From SIG644 sp045613985 (GTDB taxonomy: Bacteria; Bacillota; Clostridia; Oscillospirales; CAG-272): a stretch of DNA of 33,746 bases. The position numbers and the translations under genes are program-made. Location of the stretch: assembly GCA_045613985.1 (NCBI GenBank), contig JAZLCA010000081.1, forward strand, positions 1-33,746. The letters run 5' to 3'. The notes under the pieces were generated by a model. The model was not told where the DNA came from and did no database searches. It saw only the letters and a list, made by a program, of their open reading frames with translations. This document shows, one piece after another, positions 1 through 8,258 of the stretch. Position 1 is the stretch's first letter. Every line of letters begins with the position of its first letter.

Positions 1-538
1 GTGCCTCACGAGCAGATCCGCGAACGATAGGAGTATCGTCGCCGGGGAAATCGTAGGAAGAAAGAAGATCACGGATCTCCATCTCTACGAGGTCAAGAAG
101 CTCCTCGTCGTCAACGAGGTCAGTCTTGTTCATAAATACAACGATTGCGGGAACGCCAACCTGACGAGCGAGCAGAACGTGCTCACGGGTCTGCTGGAGA
201 GGTCCGTCGGTACCTGCAACGACAAGGATAGCGCCGTCCATCTGAGCAGCACCGGTGATCATGTTCTTAACGTAGTCGGCGTGGCCGGGGCAGTCAACGT
301 GAGCGTAGTGACGGGTGTCGGTCTCGTACTCAACGTGACGGGTGTTAATTGTGATACCACGTGCCTTCTCTTCGGGAGCGTTGTCGATCTGGTCGTAGCG
401 CAGGAACTCGACGTTGCCCTGTCTCAGAGAGAGGGTCTTGGTGATAGCTGCGGTCAGAGTGGTCTTACCGTGGTCAACGTGACCAACCGTACCGATGTTT
501 ACATGGGGCTTGCTTCTTTCAAATGTAGCCTTTGCCAT
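1..538 (-). CDS. tuf: Translation elongation factor EF-Tu (N-terminal part, runs off the window)
   Basis: EF-Tu is the GTPase that delivers aminoacyl-tRNA to the ribosome. The protein starts MAKATFERSKPHVNIGT and continues into the G1 motif GHVDHGKTT, which is diagnostic of EF-Tu. About 179 codons are present; the rest lies beyond position 1. It is the last visible gene of the str operon, about 100 nt after the fusA stop. The gap holds a GGAGG ribosome binding site near 549-553 and a small hairpin (6-bp stem, 601-606 with 611-616) that may be a processing or pausing site. No separate consensus promoter was seen in the gap, so co-transcription with fusA is likely. Identity is certain from the motifs. 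Confidence 0.97.
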   Translation of the reverse strand, partial: MAKATFERSKPHVNIGTVGHVDHGKTTLTAAITKTLSLRQGNVEFLRYDQIDNAPEEKARGITINTRHVEYETDTRHYAHVDCPGHADYVKNMITGAAQMDGAILVVAGTDGPLQQTREHVLLARQVGVPAIVVFMNKTDLVDDEELLDLVEMEIRDLLSSYDFPGDDTPIVRGSAREA

Positions 539-642
539 TTTGAATTTCCTCCATTTAGTTCAATTTTGGTTTATTTTTTATTTTTTAGCGCTTATTTTCA
601 CTGTCGCGTCCGACAGATGAGAGATAAAGGTAGACAAGAATA

Positions 643-2724
643 TTAGTTGTTCTTGCTGCGTGCGGAAATGATCTGCTCCTGGATGGACTTAGGAACCTGA
701 GCGAAGTGGCTGGGCTCCATGGAGTACTGCGCACGACCCTGAGTCTTAGAACGCAGGTCGGTTGCGTAACCGAACATCTCGGACAGAGGTACAAATGCGA
801 CAACGTCAGCACTGCCGTTGTTCATTTCCTGAGACTGAATCTCACCGCGGCGAGAGTTGAAGTCACCGATAACGGCACCGATATAATCCTCGGGGGTAAC
901 GGTGGTAACCTTCATGATAGGCTCGGTCAGAACGGGATCTGCCTTGCGCATTGCTTCCTTGAATGCCATCGAACCACAGATCTTGAACGCCATTTCGGAC
1001 GAGTCGACATCGTGGTAAGAACCGTCGTACAGGGTGACCTTAACGTCAACGACGTTGTAGCCAGCCAGAACACCGTTCTGCATAGCACCCTGGATACCTA
1101 CGTTGGTAGGCTCGATGAACTCCTTCGGGATCGCACCGCCGGTAACGGAGTTAACAAACGCGTAACCTGCGCCGGGCTCGTTGGGCTCAACGATCATCTT
1201 AACGTGTGCATACTGACCGGAACCACCGGACTGCTTCTTGTACTTGCACTCGTGGTCAACCTGCTTACGGATGGTCTCCTTGTAAGCAACCTGAGGCTTA
1301 CCAATGTTAGCCTCGACCTTGAACTCACGGAGCAGACGGTCAACGATGATCTCCAGGTGGAGCTCACCCATACCGGCGATAATGGTCTGTCCGGTATCCT
1401 CGTCCGTGTAAGTGCGGAAGGTGGGGTCCTCCTCAGCCAGCTTAACGAGCGCGATGCTCATCTTTTCCTGACCTGCACGAGTCTTAGGCTCAACGGCCTG
1501 ACGAATAACAGGCTCGGGGAATTCCATGGACTCCAGGATGATGGGATGATCCTCATCGGAGAAGGTGTCACCGGTCGTGGTGTACTTCGTAGAAACGACA
1601 GCAGCGATGTCACCTGCATAGCAGACTTCCAGGTCGCTTCTCTCGTTTGCGTGCATCTGCAGGATACGACCGAATCTCTCTCTCTTATCCTTGGTGGAGT
1701 TCCAGACGTTGGTACCGGTAGATACCGAGCCGGAGTACACGCGGAAGAAGCAGAGCTTACCCACATAGGGGTCAGTCATGATCTTGAATGCGAGAGCCGA
1801 GAACGGCTCAGTGTCGGACGAAGGACGCTCCTCTTCGTCGCCCGTATCGGGGTTGGTACCCTTGATTGCGGGAACGTCGACGGGAGAGGGCATGAAATCG
1901 ACAACAGCGTCGATCATCTTCTGAACGCCCTTGTTCTTGTAGGAAGAACCGCAGACGACGGGAACGATCTTGTTCTCGATGCAGGCCTTACGCAGGGCTG
2001 CCTTGAGCTCGTCAACCGTGATCTCTTCTTCCATGCAGTAACGCTCGAACAGCTCCTCGTCGGTCTCACAAATAGACTCGACCATAGCTGCGCGGTACTG
2101 CTGTGCCTTTTCCAGCATATCGGCAGGGATCTCCTCAACGCGGACATCCTTACCCAGCTCATCGTAGTAAACGTCAGCTTCCATGTTCATCAGGTCGATG
2201 ATACCGCGGAAGTCGGACTCGGAACCGATGGGCAGCTGGATCGGAACTGCATTTGCATGCAGTCTTTCCTTCAACATACCAACGACGCGATAGAAATCTG
2301 CGCCCATGATATCCATTTTGTTAACGTAGCACATACGGGGAACCTTGTACTTATCAGCCTGACGCCAAACGGTTTCAGACTGAGGCTCAACACCACCCTT
2401 TGCGCAAAGAACGGTAACTGCACCGTCCAGAACGCGCAAGGAACGCTCTACCTCGACCGTAAAGTCAACGTGGCCGGGGGTGTCGATGATGTTGATACGG
2501 TTGCCCTTCCAGTAGCAGGTAGTAGCTGCGGAGGTAATGGTGATACCTCTCTCCTGCTCCTGAGCCATCCAGTCCATGGTAGCCGCACCGTCGTGGGTAT
2601 CGCCCATCTTGTAGATACGACCGGTATAGAACAGGATACGTTCCGTCGTGGTGGTTTTACCCGCGTCAATGTGTGCCATGATACCGATATTTCGGGTATT
2701 TTCAAGGGAATATTCTCTTGCCAT
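643..2724 (-). CDS. fusA: Elongation factor G
   Basis: EF-G is the translocation GTPase of the ribosome. The protein is 693 residues, the normal length. It starts MAREYSLENTRNIGIMAHID, and the G1 motif AHIDAGKTTTTE, the G3 motif DTPGHVDF and the G4 motif NKMD are all readable. An in-frame TTG codon two codons upstream (2730) was not chosen: the GGAG at 2732-2735 sits 7 nt before the ATG at 2724, but only 1 nt before the TTG. It lies 18 nt after rpsG and upstream of tuf in the classical str operon order. Nothing unusual was seen. Confidence 0.97.
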   Translation of the reverse strand: MAREYSLENTRNIGIMAHIDAGKTTTTERILFYTGRIYKMGDTHDGAATMDWMAQEQERGITITSAATTCYWKGNRINIIDTPGHVDFTVEVERSLRVLDGAVTVLCAKGGVEPQSETVWRQADKYKVPRMCYVNKMDIMGADFYRVVGMLKERLHANAVPIQLPIGSESDFRGIIDLMNMEADVYYDELGKDVRVEEIPADMLEKAQQYRAAMVESICETDEELFERYCMEEEITVDELKAALRKACIENKIVPVVCGSSYKNKGVQKMIDAVVDFMPSPVDVPAIKGTNPDTGDEEERPSSDTEPFSALAFKIMTDPYVGKLCFFRVYSGSVSTGTNVWNSTKDKRERFGRILQMHANERSDLEVCYAGDIAAVVSTKYTTTGDTFSDEDHPIILESMEFPEPVIRQAVEPKTRAGQEKMSIALVKLAEEDPTFRTYTDEDTGQTIIAGMGELHLEIIVDRLLREFKVEANIGKPQVAYKETIRKQVDHECKYKKQSGGSGQYAHVKMIVEPNEPGAGYAFVNSVTGGAIPKEFIEPTNVGIQGAMQNGVLAGYNVVDVKVTLYDGSYHDVDSSEMAFKICGSMAFKEAMRKADPVLTEPIMKVTTVTPEDYIGAVIGDFNSRRGEIQSQEMNNGSADVVAFVPLSEMFGYATDLRSKTQGRAQYSMEPSHFAQVPKSIQEQIISARSKNN

Positions 2725-2742
2725 ATACAATCTCCTCTAATA

Positions 2743-3213
2743 TCAATATCTGTAGTGTGCAAACGCCTTGTTGGCTTCTGCCATTCTGTGCGTTTCTTCC
2801 TTCTTCTTGAAGGCTGCACCGGCGCTATTCTTAGCGTCGATGATCTCAGCCGCAAGTCTCTCAGCCATGGTGCGTTCGCCGCGCTTTCTTGCTGCGGTGA
2901 TCAACCAACGCAGACCCAGCGTCTGACGACGCTCAGCGCGAACTTCCATGGGAACCTGATAGGTGGAACCACCTACGCGGCGAGCCTTGACCTCCAACAC
3001 AGGCATAATGTTTTCGAGGCATGCCTGGAATACCTCAAGGGGATTCTGGCCCAGCTTTGCTTCGATCTCTGCGAACGCGTCGTAGACGATCTTCTGAGCT
3101 ACACCCTTTTTGCCGTCATACATCACGTTGTTGACCAGCTTGGTGACCAGCTTAGAACCATACAACGGATCCGGCAATACGTCTCTTTTGGATATACGAC
3201 CTCTTCTCGGCAC
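2743..3213 (-). CDS. rpsG: 30S ribosomal protein S7
   Basis: S7 is a primary 16S rRNA binding protein that nucleates the 30S head. It is also the usual translational repressor of the str operon. The start is read as the GTG at 3213, giving a 156-residue protein beginning (M)PRRGRISKRDVLPDPLYGSK, which is the family length and N-terminus. An ATG six codons upstream (3231) overlaps the ribosome binding site: AAGGAGG lies in those extra codons, about 8 nt before the GTG. The downstream gene is fusA, 18 nt away. Upstream there is a 170-nt gap to rpsL, a plausible place for S7 feedback control, although no specific fold was identified there. Confidence 0.95.
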   Translation of the reverse strand: MPRRGRISKRDVLPDPLYGSKLVTKLVNNVMYDGKKGVAQKIVYDAFAEIEAKLGQNPLEVFQACLENIMPVLEVKARRVGGSTYQVPMEVRAERRQTLGLRWLITAARKRGERTMAERLAAEIIDAKNSAGAAFKKKEETHRMAEANKAFAHYRY

Positions 3214-3383
3214 TGTACTTCCCTCCTTCATTAAATATAGATGAATTCACTGGTACTCAAAAGCTTTCTTCTGTTAGCACTCGTCAGAAGTTAGGTGAAG
3301 AATATAAACATCAAATTTATTTCAACTTGTCTAACACGGACGAATAAACGAACGGTTGCTTGATACCTTACGACCTTGGCGTA

Positions 3384-3803
3384 TTACTTCTTCGCCTTAG
3401 GTCTCTTTGCGCCGTACTTGGAACGGCTCTGGTTACGGTTTGCAACGCCCTGTGCGTCGAGCGTACCGCGGATGATGTGGTAACGAACACCGGGGAGGTC
3501 ACGTACACGGCCGCCTCTGATGAGAACGACGGAGTGCTCCTGCAGGTTGTGTCCGATGCCGGGGATATAGGTCGTTGCCTCGATGCCGTTGGTCAGTCTG
3601 ACTCTTGCAATCTTACGAAGTGCGGAGTTAGGCTTCTTAGGCGTCGTGGTGGAAACCTTCGTGCAAACGCCTCTCTTCTGAGGGCTGTGCTGATCGGTTG
3701 CCTTGTTGGACAGCGTGTTGAATCCGTGCTGCAGAACGGGAGCTTTGGACTTGTACTGCTTATCCTGACGACCCTGCTTGACAAGCTGGTTGAAAGTTGG
3801 CAT
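3384..3803 (-). CDS. rpsL: 30S ribosomal protein S12
   Basis: S12 sits at the decoding centre and affects translational accuracy. The protein is 139 residues, starting MPTFNQLVKQGR. It carries the conserved decoding loop TTTPKKPNSALRK, where streptomycin-resistance substitutions fall in other bacteria. The motif lysines are the standard ones. It is the first gene of the str operon: a consensus promoter lies about 115 nt upstream, and a GGAGG site is about 11 nt before the ATG. Length and sequence are typical, with no anomalies. Confidence 0.97.
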   Translation of the reverse strand: MPTFNQLVKQGRQDKQYKSKAPVLQHGFNTLSNKATDQHSPQKRGVCTKVSTTTPKKPNSALRKIARVRLTNGIEATTYIPGIGHNLQEHSVVLIRGGRVRDLPGVRYHIIRGTLDAQGVANRNQSRSKYGAKRPKAKK

Positions 3804-3917
3804 GTTTCTCTTTTTCCTCCTTCTTTCAAATTTAATGTTTATATACAGTCACCCAGGCGTCACCTCCGGGTGCAACTGTCGCGATTGATGTCTGAAATCT
3901 ACACACAGACACATGAT

Positions 3918-3946
3918 ATTATATCATTTTTCCCGTGGTTTGTCAA
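3918..3946 (-). promoter_or_regulatory. Sigma-A promoter of the str operon
   Basis: On the minus strand a perfect -35 TTGACA (3946-3941) and a perfect -10 TATAAT (3923-3918) are separated by 17 nt. Transcription would start near 3911, giving a leader of about 105 nt before rpsL. A fully consensus promoter fits the high expression of ribosomal genes. Confidence 0.85.
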
Positions 3947-4079
3947 GGGAAAGATATATTTCTGCATTTCACACAAACAGAGAAGTTTTGCATAGAATTA
4001 TTGGCTGTGTTTAGGCAGAATATACAAAAACAGAGCAAAAAAGTTCGGCTAAAGTTCGAACGGCTTCTTCTTTTGGCCC

Positions 4080-4455
4080 TGACGCTGCGCTTTGCGCACG
4101 TTCGCTGTTTGGCATAGATGCCATTTCTTTGTTATTTCACAAAAAATGGCGAAAAAAAAACCAAAGGCTGCAATGTTTACGCCCGCGCTCCGCGCGATGT
4201 TCGCGTTTAGCGAACAAGCAAACTTGCACTTTCGGCTTGCCGAAAGAGGATGCCTTTGGAAACTGCCCCGTGCCGCTCTTCAAAGAGGACAGAGAAGAAA
4301 AACATATATGTTCTTTCTCCATCTTCCGCCACCTTTCCACCACGAGCGGCAGATATGCCAAAGCAAGAAATCTTGCGGGTTTCTTAAGGGCATTCGGCCT
4401 TGATTGAAATTTTCTGTTCTATGGGAAGAATTTTGCTTTCCAAAATTCTTCGGGA
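4080..4455. repeat. Dispersed multi-hairpin intergenic repeat, copy A
   Basis: This region without a credible gene is homologous to 27105-27396. The best-conserved core is 4268-4402, which includes GAGCGGCAGAT, TGCCAAAG and GCGGGTTTCTTAAGGGCATT. It is preceded by a hairpin (4120-4132 with 4139-4150, 6-nt loop) and followed by a perfect 11-bp hairpin (4425-4435 with 4441-4451, 5-nt loop). Further hairpins inside this copy are 4199-4215 (GTTCGC/GCGAAC) and about 4230-4247 (CTTTCGGC/GCCGAAAG). Short open frames here are interrupted, differ between copies and lack good start sites. The ends are approximate. Function is unknown; it could be a small non-autonomous mobile element or a family of structured intergenic RNAs. 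Confidence 0.65.
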
Positions 4456-4625
4456 GCGGGTAACAAAACATTCCCATGAGCAATGAATTAGATGCCCGCG
4501 TTATTTTCTTTCGTCCTTTCTTTGTTCAGCGACAAAGAGAAGGACATCAAAGCCGGTACAGCGCAGCGCGCAGCTGTATGCGCGTCCGTAGAAGAAGCTG
4601 CTGGAAATGAAAACGAACCCCACAA

Positions 4626-4700
4626 GCGCGGACGGGATTCTTTCGTGGGGATTCTCATTCCCCTGCGGGACCAAAACAAAAGGCAATCACTTTCGTGATT
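4626..4700. repeat. Duplicated block, copy 1 (degenerate tRNA flank)
   Basis: About 75 nt nearly identical to 4873-4944, starting GCGGACGGGATTC and ending GGCAATCACTTTCGTGATT, with only a few differences in the middle. In copy 2 the end forms one arm and the start of the other arm of the tRNA-Arg terminator. Here the second arm is lost and replaced by unrelated sequence. This suggests duplication of the tRNA downstream region followed by decay. It is apparent as protein only in meaningless frames. Confidence 0.7.
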
Positions 4701-4708
4701 AGGTTCCA

Positions 4709-4742
4709 TGGCAATATTCCGTTTCCACATGAAACGGAATAT
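4709..4742. other. Perfect inverted repeat (hairpin) between the duplicated blocks
   Basis: The arm CAATATTCCGTTTC pairs perfectly with GAAACGGAATATTG around a short loop, a 14-bp stem. It has no clear T-run on either strand, so it is not a convincing terminator. It lies where the second arm of the duplicated terminator would be, so it may be a replacement or a small insertion. Confidence 0.6.
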
Positions 4743-4806
4743 TGGGTGCGGCGTAACGCAACTGTGGAGTTAGCATAAATAATAAACGCCGCGTGGATTC
4801 GAACCC
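4742..4806 (-). pseudogene. Possible tRNA-derived remnant
   Basis: Two pieces resemble tRNA parts on the minus strand. GGTGCGGCGTAA at about 4742-4753 matches the 3' acceptor strand of the tRNA-Arg at 4957-5033. GATTCGAACCCC at about 4793-4804 is a T-arm signature. No anticodon arm or 5' acceptor strand can be placed, so no functional tRNA is formed. This is most likely debris from the same duplication that made the repeated block on either side. Confidence 0.4.
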
Positions 4807-4872
4807 CGCCCTCGTGCAATGCACGAGCGCAAAAAGAATCCCTCACGGGCCGTGCTCCCGCGCCGCGAGGAC

Positions 4873-4944
4873 GCGGACGGGATTCTTTCGTGGGGGTCCT
4901 CATTCCCCTGCGGGACCAAAACAAAAGGCAATCACTTTCGTGAT
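4873..4944. repeat. Duplicated block, copy 2 (tRNA-Arg trailer)
   Basis: This is the partner of 4626-4700. It contains the first arm and loop of the tRNA-Arg terminator, so this copy is the functional one. The unit GACGGGATTCTTTCGTGGGG and the shared GCGGGACCAAAACAAAAGG identify the duplication. Confidence 0.7.
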
Positions 4945-4957
4945 TGCCTTTTGTTTT
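4918..4957 (-). terminator. Rho-independent terminator of tRNA-Arg
   Basis: There is a perfect 18-bp inverted repeat (4918-4935 with 4940-4957, 4-nt loop) immediately after the tRNA 3' end on the minus strand. The stem ends in a TTTTGTTTT tract on that strand. Because the arms are complementary, it also has T-rich sequence on the plus strand and may act in both directions. Confidence 0.8.
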
Positions 4958-5033
4958 GGTGCGGCGTAAGGGATTCGAACCCCCGACCTTTTGGTTCGTA
5001 GCCAAACACTCTATCCAGCTGAGCTAACGCCAC
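4957..5033 (-). tRNA. tRNA-Arg (anticodon ACG)
   Basis: This is a complete 77-nt cloverleaf with an encoded 3' CCA. The acceptor stem GTGGCGT pairs with ACGCCGC (one G-U). The D-arm contains AGCTCAGCTGGATAGAG, the anticodon loop is CTACGAA (anticodon ACG), and the T-loop is TTCGAAT. A34 would be converted to inosine to read CGN codons. It has its own consensus promoter and terminator, so it is transcribed separately from the genes on either side. Confidence 0.95.
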
Positions 5034-5061
5034 ACATGCCGGTTTTCCCGACAGCCTAATT

Positions 5062-5090
5062 ATTATAATCTGTTTGTTCTCATTTGTCAA
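5062..5090 (-). promoter_or_regulatory. Promoter of tRNA-Arg
   Basis: On the minus strand TTGACA (5090-5085) and TATAAT (5067-5062) are perfect consensus with a 17-nt spacer. Transcription would start about 20 nt before the mature tRNA 5' end. Confidence 0.85.
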
Positions 5091-5135
5091 GTGTTTTTTG
5101 AAAAAAATTATTTTTTCTTTTCAGAAATGAGAAAA

Positions 5136-5166
5136 ATGAGGGGATTTTCATGAAAAATCCCCTCAT
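5136..5166 (-). terminator. Terminator of the MoxR-DUF58-transglutaminase operon
   Basis: An inverted repeat with arms ATGAGGGGATTTT and AAAATCCCCTCAT lies within 10 nt of the transglutaminase stop codon. On the minus strand it is followed by TTTTCTCATTT. The T-tract is interrupted but the stem is strong. Confidence 0.75.
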
Positions 5167-5174
5167 CCGCCGTA

Positions 5175-8100
5175 TTACAGCACTCTTTTAATATAATGTA
5201 GGACAAATCGTCTGCCCGGACGGACAAACTTTTTATCGGCCGCGCGAAGATCCAGATAGAAACGTGCCAGTTTCTTCATATCTTCCACGCTCATGCCGTA
5301 GCCGAACTCCTCCGCAGAGATCGCTTGCATCAAGTCACCAATCTTAGTTGTGCTGATATGCTCGCGCGTCATCGTCGGAGCCTCATCCCCGGCATATTCC
5401 GTCGGGTAGCCCAAGACCTTCTCGTAGGCAAAGGAGAGACGCTTGGCATAATCGTCCTTCAACTCACCCGCCTTGGGCGGCGTGCCGTACATTTGGAGCA
5501 GAGCCATGGTTTGGCGCACCAGGGCATCGGCTGCGGATGCACGATCGGATTCGTTGCCGAAAATATGCGCCTTGCCGGCGATGATATCCTCAGCCAACTG
5601 CCGACGCGCTCCGGCGGCCCGTTTGGCGCGCAGGATAAAGCGAACGATCAGCCAGGTCAAAAGTCCCAGCACCGCTGCGCCGCCAAGCGAAATAGCAACC
5701 ACACGCAGGATTGCCTTCACGTCCACTGCCGGCTCCCCGGGTTGCGGTTCAACCGGTGGCAGGGTGGGATCCTCGGGAGGATCCACGGGAGGATCCACCG
5801 GCGGCTCTACGGGAGGATCGATTGGAGGCGGCGTTACGATCGGAGGCTCCACGGGAACATCCGGTCCTGGGCCGGGATCGTCGCCCTTGAGCTTATCCGC
5901 GGTTTCGGAGCTGTCGCCGTACATATCGATATAGTACGTGGGGGTGCATTCATACACGACCCAACCCATACCGTCGTACCATACCTCGATCCAGGCGTGA
6001 GCATCGCTGTCGCGCAGCGTCGTACGATAGCGACCGCCGTCGTGGCTGTAAATATCAATCTCGAAATCGTCCGCAAGATACCCTTCCACAAAGCGGGCAG
6101 GAATGCCGCACTGGCGAAGCATCAGGGCGGCGGCAGAAGCAAACTGCACGCAATAGCCCTCGCGGGTGACGGAAAGGAAATTCTCCACACCATCCAACGT
6201 CTCGTCCACAGGGAGTGTCGGGGTGCGGGTGTAGGTATGATTCAGCACCAGCTGGTCGATGATGGCCATGGTCAACAGATGCCGTTTTTCATACGTTTCG
6301 GCCTTGACAGAGTTACGCTCCTCTGCGCCGCTGACGTCCACACCCTTGTTTTGCAGGTCGGTCAAAATACCGCTCAGATAGTCCGCAACGATGGTGCTGT
6401 CCGTGGCATCGAGGTAGGTTCCGTATACGAAATCGGCGTAAGCCTGGGCTTCTTTATAATCCTTGCTGTACTTGTATTTCTTATTGTACTGCGCGATCAG
6501 CTCGGCGCGGTTAAGATAGGCACTCTCGTCCTCGTGGGTGGGCGAGTAGGCAACCACCGAGTAGGATGCACCGGACTCTTTGAAGCCGCTGCCGACGCAA
6601 AGACCGTCAAAGGCATTGGCATAGTCCATCTCGGAGGGATTATTGGAAAAATACTCCAATATGCCGTAAGATGCCGCATAGACACGGGGCAAAAACGCCT
6701 CGGTCGTTTCCAGATTGTAGCGTTTGACGTTAAGCATTCCCACCATGAAGCCGAGCTCTTTGCGGTTCTTGTAGCGGGTAACGAAGTCCACGACCTTGTC
6801 CTCTGACTCTTGATCCATCAGCGACACAAAGTCGGCAAACATCTCCTCTGCCGGCATATCGTGAGCATCATACAATTCGCGGTAGGCAAGGTACTGGCCG
6901 TCGTTAAAATACTGCCACGCACCGCCCTCGTAGTCCACACCGACAAAATCGGGCATATAGATGTGGTTGTTGTGCTGAGCGCGCAGCTGCATCAGCACGA
7001 TATTATCAAACTCCAACGGCTCAGCCATGGTGGCGTGAGGCTGTTGATCCTTGACGTACTCGAGATATTCGTACATCTCGACGGCATCCTCGTCTCCCTT
7101 CAGAAGAGCCGTCACGTAGTCGCGGTAGACCTTGACGTAGCGGTCGATGCTGTCAATGGTATGGAAGGAGCGGCTGACCGTCGCAGCAGGAAGCCACAGG
7201 ATCAAGGTAGCCAAAAGGCAAAGCATTGCGCCGGAAAATCCGCCAATGGCCGAGCGCGACTGGGCTGTCACGCGGTCATAGCGGCGCACGGCCGCTCTCT
7301 GCGCCCGATACTCTTTTTGCTTCTTGCGCTCTTCCATTTCCTCCGCCGAGCGCACCGCCTTGTTCTTCTTTTTCTTCTTTTTGGAGCGTCGAGCACCGAA
7401 ATAGTCATCCAGCTCCTGCTCCACCGTCGGATAGACGGTCTCTTTTTTCTGTTGCTTGCGCTTTTCCCGCATCGCGCGCCTTTGTGCCGCCGAACGTTCG
7501 GGAGGCTCGGGCATGGGAGGTCGACGGCTGGGGAACAGCATGACGTCCTCTTGATCCGACGCGCCCTCGATGGGCAGGCGGTAGCGGCGATCGTGCGACC
7601 ACAAAAGGATCACGCCCGCCATACCGGCCACCAGCAACAAAATCGAGTAGTTGTTGACTGAAAAGTTGAAAACAAACACAGGAACCAAGCTGCCAACCAA
7701 CCATATCGCCGGCACCAGCACTCTCGCCCGACGGATCAGGCAAAGCACAAAGACCAGGGCGATCACGATGGTCAAAAGCAGGCAAAACTGCTCCAAGAAC
7801 ACAGGATCATCTCCACCCGCAGGAACCGGCAGGCGCCAGTTGGCGGCACCGTAAACGCCTCTTTCGTACAGGCGGATCATTGCCCCATTATAGCCTGCCA
7901 CCACCATGCGATACAACGTACCGCCGGGACCAAAGGGATCGGTGACGGTGCGCAAAATCACAACGCCAAGCGCGGCCGCACCGCCGATTCCCAGCGACAG
8001 CGGATGAAAGCTCAGCAGTGCTGCGGCAAAAACGGTAAGGAAGGAAATCCAAACGATATGACCGATCTCGATGGAGCGAAACAGAGCCGACATCAGAAGG

Positions 8101-8258
8101 GTCGACAGGCCCGATGCGGCAAAGAATACGACCAGCGCGCGGCACAAAAGACCGAACAGGCGCAAGGGGAACGAGCGTCCCAGCTCTTCAGGAGCGCAAA
8201 CAATGGGGCGATCTTGGCGCACCGCCGTTTTTTCGCGGCGGGTTTGACGCTTACTCAT
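5175..8258 (-). CDS. Membrane-anchored transglutaminase-like protein (TgpA/YebA type)
   Basis: A 1027-residue membrane protein. Hydrophobic segments at about 35-60, 68-105, 155-175, 180-220 and 337-360 form the N-terminal membrane part. Residues 245-335 are a cytosolic stretch very rich in Lys, Arg and Glu, with a run of six lysines near 293-298. The outside part holds a transglutaminase-like core: Cys703 in GYCVQFASA and His754 in DAHAWIEVW. The third triad position, usually Asp before a TP motif, is Glu770 (YECTP). Residues about 803-842 are a PP-rich linker, followed by a membrane helix near 850-877 and a cytosolic tail. It overlaps the DUF58 gene by 4 nt (ATGA), so it is translationally coupled. 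The MoxR-DUF58-transglutaminase trio is a known conserved set, probably acting on envelope proteins; the substrate is unknown. Confidence 0.88.
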   Translation of the reverse strand: MSKRQTRREKTAVRQDRPIVCAPEELGRSFPLRLFGLLCRALVVFFAASGLSTLLMSALFRSIEIGHIVWISFLTVFAAALLSFHPLSLGIGGAAALGVVILRTVTDPFGPGGTLYRMVVAGYNGAMIRLYERGVYGAANWRLPVPAGGDDPVFLEQFCLLLTIVIALVFVLCLIRRARVLVPAIWLVGSLVPVFVFNFSVNNYSILLLVAGMAGVILLWSHDRRYRLPIEGASDQEDVMLFPSRRPPMPEPPERSAAQRRAMREKRKQQKKETVYPTVEQELDDYFGARRSKKKKKKNKAVRSAEEMEERKKQKEYRAQRAAVRRYDRVTAQSRSAIGGFSGAMLCLLATLILWLPAATVSRSFHTIDSIDRYVKVYRDYVTALLKGDEDAVEMYEYLEYVKDQQPHATMAEPLEFDNIVLMQLRAQHNNHIYMPDFVGVDYEGGAWQYFNDGQYLAYRELYDAHDMPAEEMFADFVSLMDQESEDKVVDFVTRYKNRKELGFMVGMLNVKRYNLETTEAFLPRVYAASYGILEYFSNNPSEMDYANAFDGLCVGSGFKESGASYSVVAYSPTHEDESAYLNRAELIAQYNKKYKYSKDYKEAQAYADFVYGTYLDATDSTIVADYLSGILTDLQNKGVDVSGAEERNSVKAETYEKRHLLTMAIIDQLVLNHTYTRTPTLPVDETLDGVENFLSVTREGYCVQFASAAALMLRQCGIPARFVEGYLADDFEIDIYSHDGGRYRTTLRDSDAHAWIEVWYDGMGWVVYECTPTYYIDMYGDSSETADKLKGDDPGPGPDVPVEPPIVTPPPIDPPVEPPVDPPVDPPEDPTLPPVEPQPGEPAVDVKAILRVVAISLGGAAVLGLLTWLIVRFILRAKRAAGARRQLAEDIIAGKAHIFGNESDRASAADALVRQTMALLQMYGTPPKAGELKDDYAKRLSFAYEKVLGYPTEYAGDEAPTMTREHISTTKIGDLMQAISAEEFGYGMSVEDMKKLARFYLDLRAADKKFVRPGRRFVLHYIKRVL

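Noticed and set aside
706..3234. An 842-codon plus-strand frame antisense to fusA and rpsG
   Set aside because: It is the mirror of two highly conserved genes with strong codon bias. No ribosome binding site or homology supports it.
4488..5005. Minus-strand frames sharing an NHESDCLLFWSRRGMR stretch, looking like a repeated small protein
   Set aside because: The shared residues come from the duplicated tRNA trailer DNA. One frame runs through the tRNA gene itself, so these are translations of non-coding repeats.
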